From Streptomyces fodineus (GTDB lineage Bacteria > Actinomycetota > Actinomycetes > Streptomycetales > Streptomycetaceae), in contig NZ_CP017248.1 in the NCBI RefSeq assembly GCF_001735805.1, positions 8,742,001-8,806,000 of the forward strand: DNA of 64,000 nt. Direction: 5' to 3'. This document shows, one piece after another, positions 47,202 through 55,860 of the stretch. Each line of letters opens with the position of its first letter. The first letter of the stretch is position 1. The translations under genes and the position numbers were made by a program. The notes under the pieces were generated by a model. The model saw only the letters and a program-made list of their open reading frames with translations. It was not told the DNA's origin and made no database searches.

Positions 47202-48337
47202 TCTTCAGGACGACCACCTCCCGCGCCGGCGGGTCGGCGCTGCCCCGGGTCAGGACCACCGCGGCCCTGCGCCCGCTCCACCACCGCCTCGACCCGGCCC
47301 GCGTCGAGGAGATCCCCTTCCGGGCGGACGACGGCGTCCGGCTCGGCCTGACCCGCATACACACCGGCGCCGCGGACCGCCCCGCCGTGCTGCTCCTGCA
47401 CGGACACACCGCGTCCGCCGACATGTTCCTGCTGCCGGAGACCCGCAATCTGGTCGACGTTCTCCTCGACGACGGCTACGAGCCCTGGCTGCTGGACTGG
47501 CGGGGCAGCTGCCGGTTGCCGTACAACGAGACCGGCCAGAGGTACACCTACGACGACGTGGCCCTGTACGACATCCCTGCGGCCGTCAATCACGTCCGCG
47601 AGCGCATAGGCGACCGCCCGGTGTTCGTGGTCGCCCACTGCATCGGCTCGCTCACGCTGTCCCTGAGCATGGCGGCGGGACTGGTGCCGGGCCTCGCCGG
47701 CGTGGTGTCCCAGGGTGTGTTCCTGACGCCGAAGCTGGCCGGCCGGACATCGCTGCGGATGTCGCTGGCGGGGGAGCTGCTGAAGACGCGGATCGACCAC
47801 ATCCCGGTCGACTTCCGCAAGGTGGGCCTGTGGTCGAAGTACACCCCGTTGTTCGCTCTGGCTTCACGGAAGGCGAGCTGCCCGGACCCGACCTGCCAGA
47901 TCCTGCACAATTCCGCCTGGGGCACGGGCGCCTCGCTCTTCGTGCACGAGAACCTGTCCGAGGCCACCCACGACCGCCTCGCCGACCTCCTCGGCCCCGC
48001 GCCGCTGTGGATCCTGCCCCACCTGCGCCGCATCGAGCTGGCCCGCAGCGTGGTCCGCTGGCACGAAACCGACCACCGCTACCGTCACCTGCCGCCCAAT
48101 GCGCTGGACGCGGCCGGCCGGATCGACACCCCCGTGCTGCTGCTCGCCGGCAGCGACAACGGGCTGTGGCTGGACTCCCAGCGGCTTTGCCACGACGTAC
48201 TCGCCGACCGCCAGCCCCAGTTGGACGTGTCCTACACCGAGATCCCCGGTTACGGCCACCTGGACACATTCCTCGGCCGGGGCGCCGCCCTGGACGTCTT
48301 CGGTCACATCCTCGATTTTCTCGGCGGACGGCGGTGA
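47198..48337 (+). CDS. Alpha/beta hydrolase with Cys nucleophile position
   Basis: 379 residues from ATG 47198 (ATGA overlap with the reductase gene). Alpha/beta-hydrolase fold: LLLHGHTASADMFLLPE, WLLDWRGSCRLPYNETGQRY, nucleophile elbow AHCIGS with Cys148 where Ser is usual, acid region LLLAGSDNGLWLDS and His354 in GYGHLD. VHENLSEATHDRL is another conserved stretch. Relatives known to me are the C-terminal hydrolase domain of multidomain GMC oxidoreductases, where the AHCxGS form is normal. Its separate occurrence next to a protein carrying the other half of that architecture suggests the two work as a unit, perhaps hydrolysing or transferring an acyl ester of the product. Last gene of the operon. 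Confidence 0.85.
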   Translation: MIFRTTTSRAGGSALPRVRTTAALRPLHHRLDPARVEEIPFRADDGVRLGLTRIHTGAADRPAVLLLHGHTASADMFLLPETRNLVDVLLDDGYEPWLLDWRGSCRLPYNETGQRYTYDDVALYDIPAAVNHVRERIGDRPVFVVAHCIGSLTLSLSMAAGLVPGLAGVVSQGVFLTPKLAGRTSLRMSLAGELLKTRIDHIPVDFRKVGLWSKYTPLFALASRKASCPDPTCQILHNSAWGTGASLFVHENLSEATHDRLADLLGPAPLWILPHLRRIELARSVVRWHETDHRYRHLPPNALDAAGRIDTPVLLLAGSDNGLWLDSQRLCHDVLADRQPQLDVSYTEIPGYGHLDTFLGRGAALDVFGHILDFLGGRR

Positions 48338-48484
48338 CGGCCGGCTGGTCGGCCGACCACCGAACCAGCTGGTGACCAAACCACGCTCCAGGAGGCACCG
48401 CATGCCGCAACTCGCCGCCGACGGTGCGCAACGACGTACGACGTGGCCCCCGACCCCATCCCGGTATCGCGGCCCGAGTCACAT

Positions 48485-48850
48485 CGGCGGCGGGCGGCGT
48501 GCGCTCGGTTCTCAAGCAGGTGCTCGCTGACACCCCGACGTCCCCGGGCATCCCCGCGGACAACCAGGACACCATGTTCATGGCTCTCACCTGTGGCGAC
48601 GCCGAATGGCCGCACGACGTCGCCGGCTACGCCACCCGCACCGCCGTCGACCGCAAGTGACCGCTCACCGCGGGTATGCCCGCGCAACACCCTGATCCTG
48701 CAGAACCGCCGGGGCAACCCCACCCCGTGGGAAAGCGGTCTCGGGCTGCACAAGGCCTTCGGCACGGCTGCGCCTTCGTCGGCGTCGACAACGGCGGGCA
48801 CTACGGTCCGTCTCGGCATCCGCGGTACGCAATCGCCTGGCACGGAACGA
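48485..48850 (+). pseudogene. TAP-like secreted peptidase (S33) remnant
   Basis: Three pieces in different frames match the C-terminal part of tripeptidyl-aminopeptidase-like hydrolases: ADNQDTMFMALTCGDAEWPH and DVAGYATRTAVDRK; then NTLILQNRRGNPTPWESGLG; then FVGVDNGGHYGP with the catalytic-His end. Frameshifts and a deletion of about 25 codons separate them, so no product can be made. Confidence 0.75.
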
Positions 48851-49275
48851 AGCACTGCTCCAACGCTCCCTGCTGCGTCAGTGCAGCGGCAGTCGGGCCG
48901 ATACGTGCATCGAGGTGAAGCCAGGTAGTGAGCGTTTGCGCGATGGAGATCGGGACGCCCGGCGTCCGTATGGGACGGAGCTGTCGTTGTGCCCACGCCA
49001 CGACGTGGGGTGACGCGAGGAGTTCGGCCAAGGAGGGCGCTGTCCCCTCGGCTTCTGACGTGCGATGCTCCGGGCGGGGCGGGATGCCTGAGGTGATCGT
49101 GCGTAGCGCGAGCGCCAGTGCAGCCTGGTCGGCGAGCCGGTTCAGGTCAAGGCCCAGCAGCTTCTGTATGAGTGGCAGACGTGGAATCAGGGCGTTGCGG
49201 TGGATCTTCAGACGGGCCGTCGCGCGGGAGGAGAAACTGAGCCATGACGCGGCGGTGGCCAGCAGTTCCCATGTG
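48850..49275 (-). pseudogene. PucR/CdaR-like regulator C-terminal remnant
   Basis: Continuous reverse-strand frame: WELLATAASWLSFSSRATAR, LKIHRNALIPRLPLIQKLLG, LDLNRLADQAALALALRTI, SLAELLASPHVVAWAQRQLR and TLTTWLHLDARIGPTAAALT. This is the C-terminal helix-turn-helix region of a PucR-like activator, cut at both ends; its last helix runs into the peptidase remnant. The 150 bp up to 49425 hold nothing that I recognise. Confidence 0.6.
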
Positions 49276-49425
49276 AATATCTGCCTTCGGGCTCCTCACC
49301 AGCAGGCTGACCAACCCCTCGCCTCCTCACCACCCCGTTGCCCGAACAACAGGCAGAACACTGCGACTACGCCCACGGTTCCGTTCACCAGCTCGGGCAC
49401 GCACGAGCGCTGACGGGTGACCAGT

Positions 49426-49800
49426 TCAGGCGTGGGTCGTGGCGCGGGGGAAGAAGACGCGAACGGGCAGCAGCAGCCCGACGAGCGACAGAACGATGAA
49501 CACCACTTGGTGGACATGGTCCTTGCCCGGCGGGAACCCTCCCGCCAAGTGGGCGATCCAGAAGGCCGGGTAGTACCACTGCGCATACCACGCCCACCGT
49601 TCCCCTCGGCGGAACGGTACGAGGGTGATCAGCACACCGAACAGGCCCATACCGGTCGCGGCCACACCGTCGGCCCGCATGAGTTGCTCGTCGCCGGCCC
49701 CCGGTGCGACCGCGGCGACGACACCGAAGACGAGAATGCCGGCACCGACGATGAGTAGGCAGATCCATGCTGCCTTCAGGCGCGCGCTGTTGTGCTGCAT
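49426..49800 (-). CDS. Small four-TM membrane protein
   Basis: 124 residues from ATG 49800; longer in-frame starts lack sense. Four hydrophobic helices: AAWICLLIVGAGILVFGVVA, TGMGLFGVLITLVP, an amphipathic WAWYAQWYYPAFWIAHLAGG, and QVVFIVLSLVGLLLPVRVFF. Such small actinobacterial membrane proteins are of unknown function. The last three residues are THA. No operon partner. The gene is probably real from its codon pattern and typical inside-positive charges. Confidence 0.65.
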   Translation of the reverse strand: MQHNSARLKAAWICLLIVGAGILVFGVVAAVAPGAGDEQLMRADGVAATGMGLFGVLITLVPFRRGERWAWYAQWYYPAFWIAHLAGGFPPGKDHVHQVVFIVLSLVGLLLPVRVFFPRATTHA

Positions 49801-50017
49801 GCGCGGTTCGTACCCGCTTCCGGCGAAGGAGACGCAGAGCGTCTGCCGTGACCGAGGGTGCCGAGGCCGGACGAGGCGATCGGGGCGGAGTGCTGCAGGC
49901 TTCCGGGTGCGGAGGAGGGGCCCAGCCGGTTGTCGGCGTGCGCTGAAAGAGCTCTCAGAGGCCGAGTCTGCCTTGAGCCACGACACCCGTATCGTCAGCC
50001 GTCAACTCCCCCCGCCG

Positions 50018-50641
50018 TCATGGATGCTGGGGGGAGCCGATCTCGCGCAGGATCCCGAAGGCCCGCAGCAGGGGCGCCGGGCCCGTGTCCGTGATGCCGG
50101 ACGCCCGGCGCGCCCGGCGTGTCCTCAGCACGGCGCGCACGGCGGAGAGGGCCGCGCAGGCGATCACGGCCGCCTTGAGGTCGGCGTCGGGCGTGTCCGG
50201 GGGCAGCCTGCGGTGCACCAGCCCGGTCAGCCGCTCCTCGAAGTCGGAGAACGCCTGCACGAGGCGGGCCGTGACGACGTTCTCGATGTCCTCGAGCGGA
50301 TGGCCGAGGGCGGTCAGGGTGGAGGCCGAGAACGGTTCGGCCGCCGCCAGCAGGGCGCTGCACACCGCGTCCAGGGGCTCCTCGTCGGCCGGGCGCCGCG
50401 ACAGCGCGTTCTCGACGTAGGCGAAGATTTCGACGCCGTCGGGCAGCAGCAGGGCTTCCTTGCTGTCGAAGTAGCGGAAGAAGGTGCGGACGGAGACGTT
50501 CGCGTATGCGGCGATGTCCGCAACGGTGGTGGCCTCGAAGCCGCGCTCCTTGAACAGGCGCGCGGCTCCTTCCAGCAGCAGGCGCCGCGTCTCCTCCTTC
50601 TTGCGTTCGCGCAGTCCAGCGGGGGTGATCTCACTCGGCAT
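50018..50641 (-). CDS. TetR-family repressor of the MMPL transporter locus
   Basis: 207 residues from ATG 50641 (MPSEITPAGLRERKKEETRR); the frame is open to 50677. The helix-turn-helix is ARLFKERGFEATTVADIAAY followed by ANVSVRTFFRYFDSKEALL, the standard TetR signature, and a helical ligand domain completes it. It is divergent from the MMPL transporter gene with 169 bp between; several TGTCA/TGACA palindromes lie there. By analogy with other TetR/efflux pairs it should repress the transporter and itself, and release on binding the exported compound. Confidence 0.92.
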   Translation of the reverse strand: MPSEITPAGLRERKKEETRRLLLEGAARLFKERGFEATTVADIAAYANVSVRTFFRYFDSKEALLLPDGVEIFAYVENALSRRPADEEPLDAVCSALLAAAEPFSASTLTALGHPLEDIENVVTARLVQAFSDFEERLTGLVHRRLPPDTPDADLKAAVIACAALSAVRAVLRTRRARRASGITDTGPAPLLRAFGILREIGSPQHP

Positions 50642-50671
50642 GTGTCGAAGCCTCTGCCATGGTGTCGTGAC

Positions 50672-50791
50672 TGTCAATTGGCACGCATGTCACGCGCCGG
50701 GGCGGCCGCGGGTGTCGCGGATGCAAACTGTCACTGATGCCAATTGTCATCCATGACACTTTCTCTCTAGAGTACGTGTCACTCGTGACAC
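50672..50791. promoter_or_regulatory. Operator cluster between TetR and MMPL genes
   Basis: TGTCAT-CC-ATGACA at 50745-50758 and GTGTCAC-TC-GTGACAC at 50776-50791 are inverted repeats. TGTCAATTGGCA (50672-50683) and TGCCAATTGTCA (50738-50749) are an almost perfect inverted pair. The last palindrome is 19 bp ahead of the transporter start, a good place for repression. Confidence 0.65.
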
Positions 50792-50810
50792 TTTTTCTTG
50801 GGAGACCACG

Positions 50811-53015
50811 GTGCCCCGACCCTCGCAGCACCTCCTGGAGCAGGCCGAAGCGCACGCCGGCGCGCACCCCTCGGCGGAACCCGCCCCGACGCGCGGCGGA
50901 CTCGGCCGCCTCGGCGGCTTCTGCGCCCGGCACCCGGCTGCGGTCATCGCCGCCTGGCTGCTCGTCCTCGTGGCGGCCCTGGCCGGCCGGCACCTCGCCG
51001 CACCCACCTTCAGCGACGAGGTCAGCCTGCCCGGCACCGCCTCCCACACCGGCGCCGGCCTCCTCGCCACCTCCATGCCCCAAGCAGGCCGGCCCAGCGG
51101 CAAGGTCGTCTTCCACATCGACTCCGGCACCGTGGCCGAGCGGCAGTCCGCACTCGACCGAACGCTGGCCGGCCTGCGCGACCTCCCGCACGTCACCGCC
51201 GCCTCCGCGCTCGTGACCAGCGCCGACGGGCACACCGCGTACACCACCGTCTCCTTCGACGAGCAGCTGAAGCATCTCGGCCACGCCTACACCACGCGAC
51301 TCGACACGGCGACGGAGCCCGCCAGGGCGGCCGGGCTCGGCGTGGCCTACGGCGGCGACCTCGAACAGGTGGTCAGGGAACCGGCCGACGACAAGCTGAG
51401 CGAAGGCGTGGGCGTCGCCACCGCCCTCGTCATCCTGCTGCTGGCCTTCGGCAGCGTCCTCGCCGCGCTGCTGCCGCTCGTCACCGCGCTGATCAGCGTC
51501 GGAGTCGGCCTCGGGATCGTGGGCATCGTCGCCGCCACCGTGTCCTTCGCGACGTCCGCCACGACCCTCGCCGGAATGATCGGCCTGGGCGTGGGCATCG
51601 ACTACGCCCTGTTCCTGACCACGCGCTTCCGCCAGGACCTCATCGACGGCCGCGATCCGGTCGAGGCCGCGGCCCGCACGGCGCACACCAGCGGCCGTGC
51701 CGTCCTCATCGCCGCCCTGACGGTCGCCGTCGCCATGCTCAGCCTGTATGCGTGCGGGCTGAGCTTCATCGGCAAGATCGGCCTGGCGGCCACCCTGGCC
51801 GTCGTCGTCACCGCCGGTGCCGCCCTCACCCTGGTTCCGGCAGCCCTGGGCCTGGTCGGCAGGCGCATCGACCGGCTCCGGATGCGCCGCCCCGTCGCCG
51901 AGAGCGCAGGGGCGCACGACGGCTGGCACCGCTACGCCGGACTCGTCTCGCGGCGCCCCTGGACCTTCCTGGCCATCGGCCTCGCCGTCCTCGGCATGTG
52001 CTCCGTCCCGCTGCTGTCGATGCGCCTCGGCCACGTCGACGCCGGCGCCGACCGGCCCGGCAGCAGTACCCGTACCGCCTACGACTGGATCGCGCACGCC
52101 GGCGGGCAGGGCTTCGGAACCGGGGCGAACGGCCCGATCCTCGCCGTCATCGACGTGAGCAGGACGAAGACCCCGGCCACCCGGATATCCGACGCCGTGG
52201 CCGGCGCGCTCCGGGACACCCATGGCGTGGCTTCCTTCACCCCTGTCAAGCCGAGCGCCGACGGGAAGGTCTTCGTCACCACGCTCACCCCGACCACGGG
52301 CCCGCAGGACGCCGCGACCGGCGCTCTCCTCGGCACCCTCTCCGGGCAGACGCTGCCGAAGGCCCTCGACGGCACCGGCGCCCAGGCCTATCTCACCGGC
52401 AGCGTGGCCGGTCAGGCCGACTTCCGTGACACGGTCGGCGAGCGGCTGCCGATCGTCATCGGCATCGTCCTGGTCCTCGCCTTCCTACTGCTCATGACGG
52501 TCTTCCGCAGCGTGCTGATCCCCCTGAAGGCCGTCGTCCTCAATCTGTTCACCACGGCCGCGTCCTACGGCGTGCTCGTCGCGGTCTTCCAGTGGGGCTG
52601 GGGCGACTCGCTGCTGGGGCTGTCGGAGCCGGTGCCCATCGAGTCGTACGTCCCGATGATGATGTTCGCGATCGTCTTCGGGCTGTCCATGGACTACGAG
52701 ATCTTCCTGCTGTCCCGGATCGCCGAAGCCTGGCAGCGCACCGGTGACAACCGGCTTGCCGTGGGCGAGGGGCTGTCCGCGACGGCGCGCGTCATCTCCG
52801 CCGCCGCGTTCATCATGACCGCGGTGTTCCTCTCCTTCACCGCCTCGCCGACCGTGGTCGTGAAGATGCTCGCCCTGGGACTGGCGATCAGCGTGATCGT
52901 CGACGCCACCGTGGTCCGCCTCGTCCTGGTGCCGTCCGCCATGTTCCTCATGGGCAAGGCGAACTGGTGGATCCCCCGCCGACTCGACCGGATTCTCCCG
53001 AAGCTGTCCGCCTGA
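50811..53015 (+). CDS. MMPL-family RND transporter
   Basis: 734 residues from GTG 50811 with GGGAG upstream. Two repeats, each a TM helix, an extracytoplasmic domain and a block of five to six TM helices. Family motifs: GVGIDYALFLTTRFRQDL in the first half and FGLSMDYEIFLLSRIAEAW in the second. MMPL/RND proteins export lipids, siderophores or drugs using the proton gradient, the Asp-Tyr pairs (DY) being part of the proton relay. It is shorter than mycobacterial MmpL (about 950) but normal for Streptomyces (ActII-3-like). It is followed 37 bp later by a DUF2993 gene and controlled by the divergent TetR. Confidence 0.94.
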   Translation: MPRPSQHLLEQAEAHAGAHPSAEPAPTRGGLGRLGGFCARHPAAVIAAWLLVLVAALAGRHLAAPTFSDEVSLPGTASHTGAGLLATSMPQAGRPSGKVVFHIDSGTVAERQSALDRTLAGLRDLPHVTAASALVTSADGHTAYTTVSFDEQLKHLGHAYTTRLDTATEPARAAGLGVAYGGDLEQVVREPADDKLSEGVGVATALVILLLAFGSVLAALLPLVTALISVGVGLGIVGIVAATVSFATSATTLAGMIGLGVGIDYALFLTTRFRQDLIDGRDPVEAAARTAHTSGRAVLIAALTVAVAMLSLYACGLSFIGKIGLAATLAVVVTAGAALTLVPAALGLVGRRIDRLRMRRPVAESAGAHDGWHRYAGLVSRRPWTFLAIGLAVLGMCSVPLLSMRLGHVDAGADRPGSSTRTAYDWIAHAGGQGFGTGANGPILAVIDVSRTKTPATRISDAVAGALRDTHGVASFTPVKPSADGKVFVTTLTPTTGPQDAATGALLGTLSGQTLPKALDGTGAQAYLTGSVAGQADFRDTVGERLPIVIGIVLVLAFLLLMTVFRSVLIPLKAVVLNLFTTAASYGVLVAVFQWGWGDSLLGLSEPVPIESYVPMMMFAIVFGLSMDYEIFLLSRIAEAWQRTGDNRLAVGEGLSATARVISAAAFIMTAVFLSFTASPTVVVKMLALGLAISVIVDATVVRLVLVPSAMFLMGKANWWIPRRLDRILPKLSA

Positions 53016-53052
53016 CCCCGCCTCACCCGCCCGCCCAGCCGACCGTCTCGGA

Positions 53053-53787
53053 GTGAGTGACCACGTGACCGGTGACCGCCGGAGCAAGATCCGTATCCTC
53101 GTCGCGATCAGCGCGATACTGGCCGCCCTCGCCTGCGCGACCGATCTTCTCGTCGAGCACAGGACCGAGGAGCGCATCGCCGCCCGGGCGGCGACCCGGC
53201 TGAGGCCGGACGGGCCGGTGCACGCCGATCTCACCACGCCGCTCGCGGGACTTCGGACCCTCGCCGGGGACGTCGGCGACATCGAGGTCAGCGCCAAGGG
53301 CGTACACCGTCAGCACACCGTCATGGATGTGTCCGTCCGTCTGAAGGACGTCACCACGGGCGGCGACAGCGCCGGTGGCACCGGGACCGCCACCGTCGGA
53401 TACGACCAGGTGACCCGGCGCCTGGGCGCGCTGGGCCACGACGGCCTGACAGCCGGCGGTCGGGACGGCGCCCTGCTCCTGAGCGGGAGCGTCGGCCGCC
53501 TCGGGCTGCCGGTCATCGTCCGGGCCGAGGTGTCCACGACCGCGGACGCGCTCACCATCACGCCCAAGACCGTCAGCGTGCTCGGCCGTAGCGTGGCGGT
53601 CGAGGACCTCGTGGCCCGCCCCGGGGCCTCCGGGCTGCGGGACGAACTCGCGCCCCGGACCCTGGCCGTCACCGGCCTGCCCCGCGGCGTCGCGCTGACC
53701 TCGGCACACGCCACCGACCACGGTCTCGTCCTGGCCTTCTCGATCGCGGCCGGACCGGCACCGACCGCGGTCGGCGCAGCCGCCTGA
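53053..53787 (+). CDS. DUF2993 (LmeA-like) phospholipid-binding protein
   Basis: 244 residues from GTG 53053. One N-terminal anchor helix (ILVAISAILAALACATDLLV) leads into an extracytoplasmic domain with the DUF2993 pattern: VHADLTTPLAGLRTLAGDVG, then a beta-rich region and LPRGVALTSAHATDHGLVLA at the end. Mycobacterial LmeA binds phosphatidylinositol in the periplasm and supports lipomannan elongation. Next to an MMPL exporter this suggests a role in envelope lipid handling. Same orientation and 37 bp from the MMPL gene, so co-transcribed. Confidence 0.82.
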   Translation: MSDHVTGDRRSKIRILVAISAILAALACATDLLVEHRTEERIAARAATRLRPDGPVHADLTTPLAGLRTLAGDVGDIEVSAKGVHRQHTVMDVSVRLKDVTTGGDSAGGTGTATVGYDQVTRRLGALGHDGLTAGGRDGALLLSGSVGRLGLPVIVRAEVSTTADALTITPKTVSVLGRSVAVEDLVARPGASGLRDELAPRTLAVTGLPRGVALTSAHATDHGLVLAFSIAAGPAPTAVGAAA

Positions 53788-53899
53788 CGGGTTCGCGGCC
53801 TGGTGACGGGATGGCTGTCGACCTTCGCTTGATGTGACCGGCGAGTCCGCCTCGTGGGATCGCGGCTGCTCGTGCCGGCCGCCCCGCTCAGCCGACCCC

Positions 53900-53934
53900 G
53901 GCTGCCTCGCGGGTATGCGGCCCGCGAGGCAGCC
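53900..53934. terminator. Bidirectional terminator between convergent genes
   Basis: Perfect 14-bp arms GGCTGCCTCGCGGG (53900-53913) and CCCGCGAGGCAGCC (53921-53934) with a 7-nt loop, between the DUF2993 gene and the convergent secreted-protein gene. Confidence 0.8.
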
Positions 53935-53952
53935 AGGCACACGATCGCTGGA

Positions 53953-54627
53953 TCAGCCTCGGACGACGAACGTCTTGGTCTTACGGGAGTGGCTGGAGCA
54001 GGACCGCTTCTCCTCGGTGGTCATCTTCCTGGACTTGACGACCACCGCGTTGCTCCGGCCGTCCGTCCCGTTCGGGGCAGGCCCGGTGATGACGTCGGGG
54101 ACGAACCAGAAGTAGTGACCCCACTTACGGTTGTCGTAATGGGTCTGCCATGTGCCGGAGACAGTCTGCATCACCTGTGCACGGGAGATCCAGCCGACTT
54201 CACCGGGTTTCACCGTCATGTTGACGGAGCTGGTCTCCGAGTGCGTGCTCGACCAGGTGTGGCTGTAGGTCGCCGTCACGCTGAGGTCGATGATTCCCGC
54301 TATCTTGCCGCCGGCGGTCACGGATACACCCGCCGAGTCCGTCGAACCGACCGTGTCGGACCAGGTCATCGACTGGGTGGCAGACGAAGTGCTGCAGTTG
54401 TAGAGCGAGTCGGAGACCCGGTGGAAGTCTCCGAGATACGCCCGGCCCAACTGCGGATCGTTGAACGTGCACTTCCCTTCACCCGAGTCGCAGTCGGCTA
54501 TGAGCTGTGCCCGGGTGGGCTGGTCGTCGGCCGAGGCCGGAACGGCTATCGCCGCGACCATGCCCAGGGCAGCCGCTGAGAGCGCCAGCATCCGTCCGCC
54601 GTAGCGCATCCTGCGGTTGTTCGCCAT
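53953..54627 (-). CDS. Secreted aerolysin/ETX-MTX2-like protein
   Basis: 224 residues from ATG 54627. Signal peptide: basic MANNRRMRYGG, hydrophobic ALSAAALGMVAAIAV and a PASA cleavage site. The mature protein has one early Cys pair and a long Ser/Thr-rich alternating stretch: SMTWSDTVGSTDSAGVSVTA, IIDLSVTATYSHTWSSTHSE and SSVNMTVKPGEVGWISRAQV. It ends with WGHYFWFVPDVITGPAPNGT and a basic, Cys-containing tail. Alternating polar strands framed by aromatic residues are the pattern of aerolysin-type beta-hairpin pore-formers. The resemblance is by pattern, so a non-toxic secreted beta protein is possible. Monocistronic, convergent with DUF2993. Confidence 0.6.
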   Translation of the reverse strand: MANNRRMRYGGRMLALSAAALGMVAAIAVPASADDQPTRAQLIADCDSGEGKCTFNDPQLGRAYLGDFHRVSDSLYNCSTSSATQSMTWSDTVGSTDSAGVSVTAGGKIAGIIDLSVTATYSHTWSSTHSETSSVNMTVKPGEVGWISRAQVMQTVSGTWQTHYDNRKWGHYFWFVPDVITGPAPNGTDGRSNAVVVKSRKMTTEEKRSCSSHSRKTKTFVVRG

Positions 54628-55032
54628 ACATGTGCCTTTCGCCGTGCATGAGGGGGGTCGGCGACCGCAAAAAGAGCGACCGAGGTCACCGCGATCACCG
54701 CCTGTTGCGATCCAGGAGACGCAACAACCGACTTGTTTACACCACGAGTTGAGGGAATACGGCGGCGGGGTTGACCTGGTCGTGGCCGTCGAAGAACGCC
54801 GTCACGGTTCGGGGTCGGCCGGACACTTTCAGCTGTCCTCGCCCTCGGGCCACCGTCCGCATGCTGCGATAAGCTGTGACAAAAGTGTCCGTGCCCGCCG
54901 GTCCCTCGCGGCTCGGCCGCCCGACGGTGCGGCATGGCGGCCAACACCTGCTCGGTCAGCGGGAAATCCACTCCAGCAGTGCCAGGGGACAGGTGCCTTC
55001 CCGTAGGTCCGTTCTCCCGTAGGTCGGTTTTC
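54628..55032. other. Divergent intergenic region
   Basis: 405 bp between the secreted-protein gene and the molybdoenzyme operon; it must carry both promoters. GACAAAAGTGTCC near 54886-54898 and an ACACTTTCAGCTGTCC segment at 54823-54838 may be parts of an operator, but I cannot assign it. No gene seen. Confidence 0.4.
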
Positions 55033-55860
55033 ATGGACCTGAACACCATCACCGAAGTAATCCGGCGACCGTCCGAGCGGCCGGCCATGGACTGGCACGA
55101 GGGCGACGCCTGGCTCGCAGGCGGAACATGGCTCTATTCCACCGAGCAGCCGGACCTGCGACGGCTGATCGACCTGACGGCGTTGCGTTGGGAGCCCCTC
55201 GTTCCGACGGACGAGGGCCTGGAGATCAGCGCCACATGCACCATTCGCGACCTGTACGCCTTCCCATGGCCGCAGGGCTGGACCGCCGGAATCCTCTTCC
55301 GGAAAAGCTGTGAGGCATTCCTGTCCTCGTTCAAGGTCTGGAACGCGGCGACCGTCGGCGGAAACATCTGCATGTCCCTGCCCGCCGGCCCGATGATCAC
55401 GTTGACGGTCGCGCTGGAGGCGCAGTACGAGCTATGGGCGCCCGACGGCTCCGTGCGCTTCGTCGACGCCCTCGATTTCGTCACGGGCGACCACCGCAAC
55501 ATTCTCGCCCCGGGGGAGATCCTCCGGCGCATCACCATTCCTGAGCACGCCCTGCGCAAACGCACCGCGCACCGTCGCTTCACGCTGACCCGGCTCGGCC
55601 GCTCGACGGTGTTCCTCGTCGGCACGCAACGGCTGGGAGCGAACGACCTGGTGCTCACCGTCACCGCCGGCACCACGCGGCCGGTCCGCATCGCCTTCGA
55701 CTCCCTGCCCGATGTCCGAACCCTGCGGCTAAGCATCGACGCCCTGCCGGCCGACGTCTGGTTCGCCGATCCCAACGGAACCCCCGACCACCGCCGGCAT
55801 CTGACACGGCACTTCGCCGAAGAGATCTGCCGCGAACTCACGGCTGGGGACCTGCCATGA
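55033..55860 (+). CDS. FAD-binding subunit of xanthine-dehydrogenase-type molybdoenzyme
   Basis: 275 residues from ATG 55033. It matches the FAD (CoxM/medium) subunit: GDAWLAGGTWLYSTEQPDL for the first FAD-binding loop, the second motif ATVGGNICMSLPAGPMITL, and FVTGDHRNILAPGEILRRI. This subunit passes electrons from the 2Fe-2S clusters to FAD and then to the acceptor. It is slightly short for the family (about 290). The stop overlaps the start of the large-subunit gene (ATGA). Cytoplasmic. Confidence 0.9.
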   Translation: MDLNTITEVIRRPSERPAMDWHEGDAWLAGGTWLYSTEQPDLRRLIDLTALRWEPLVPTDEGLEISATCTIRDLYAFPWPQGWTAGILFRKSCEAFLSSFKVWNAATVGGNICMSLPAGPMITLTVALEAQYELWAPDGSVRFVDALDFVTGDHRNILAPGEILRRITIPEHALRKRTAHRRFTLTRLGRSTVFLVGTQRLGANDLVLTVTAGTTRPVRIAFDSLPDVRTLRLSIDALPADVWFADPNGTPDHRRHLTRHFAEEICRELTAGDLP

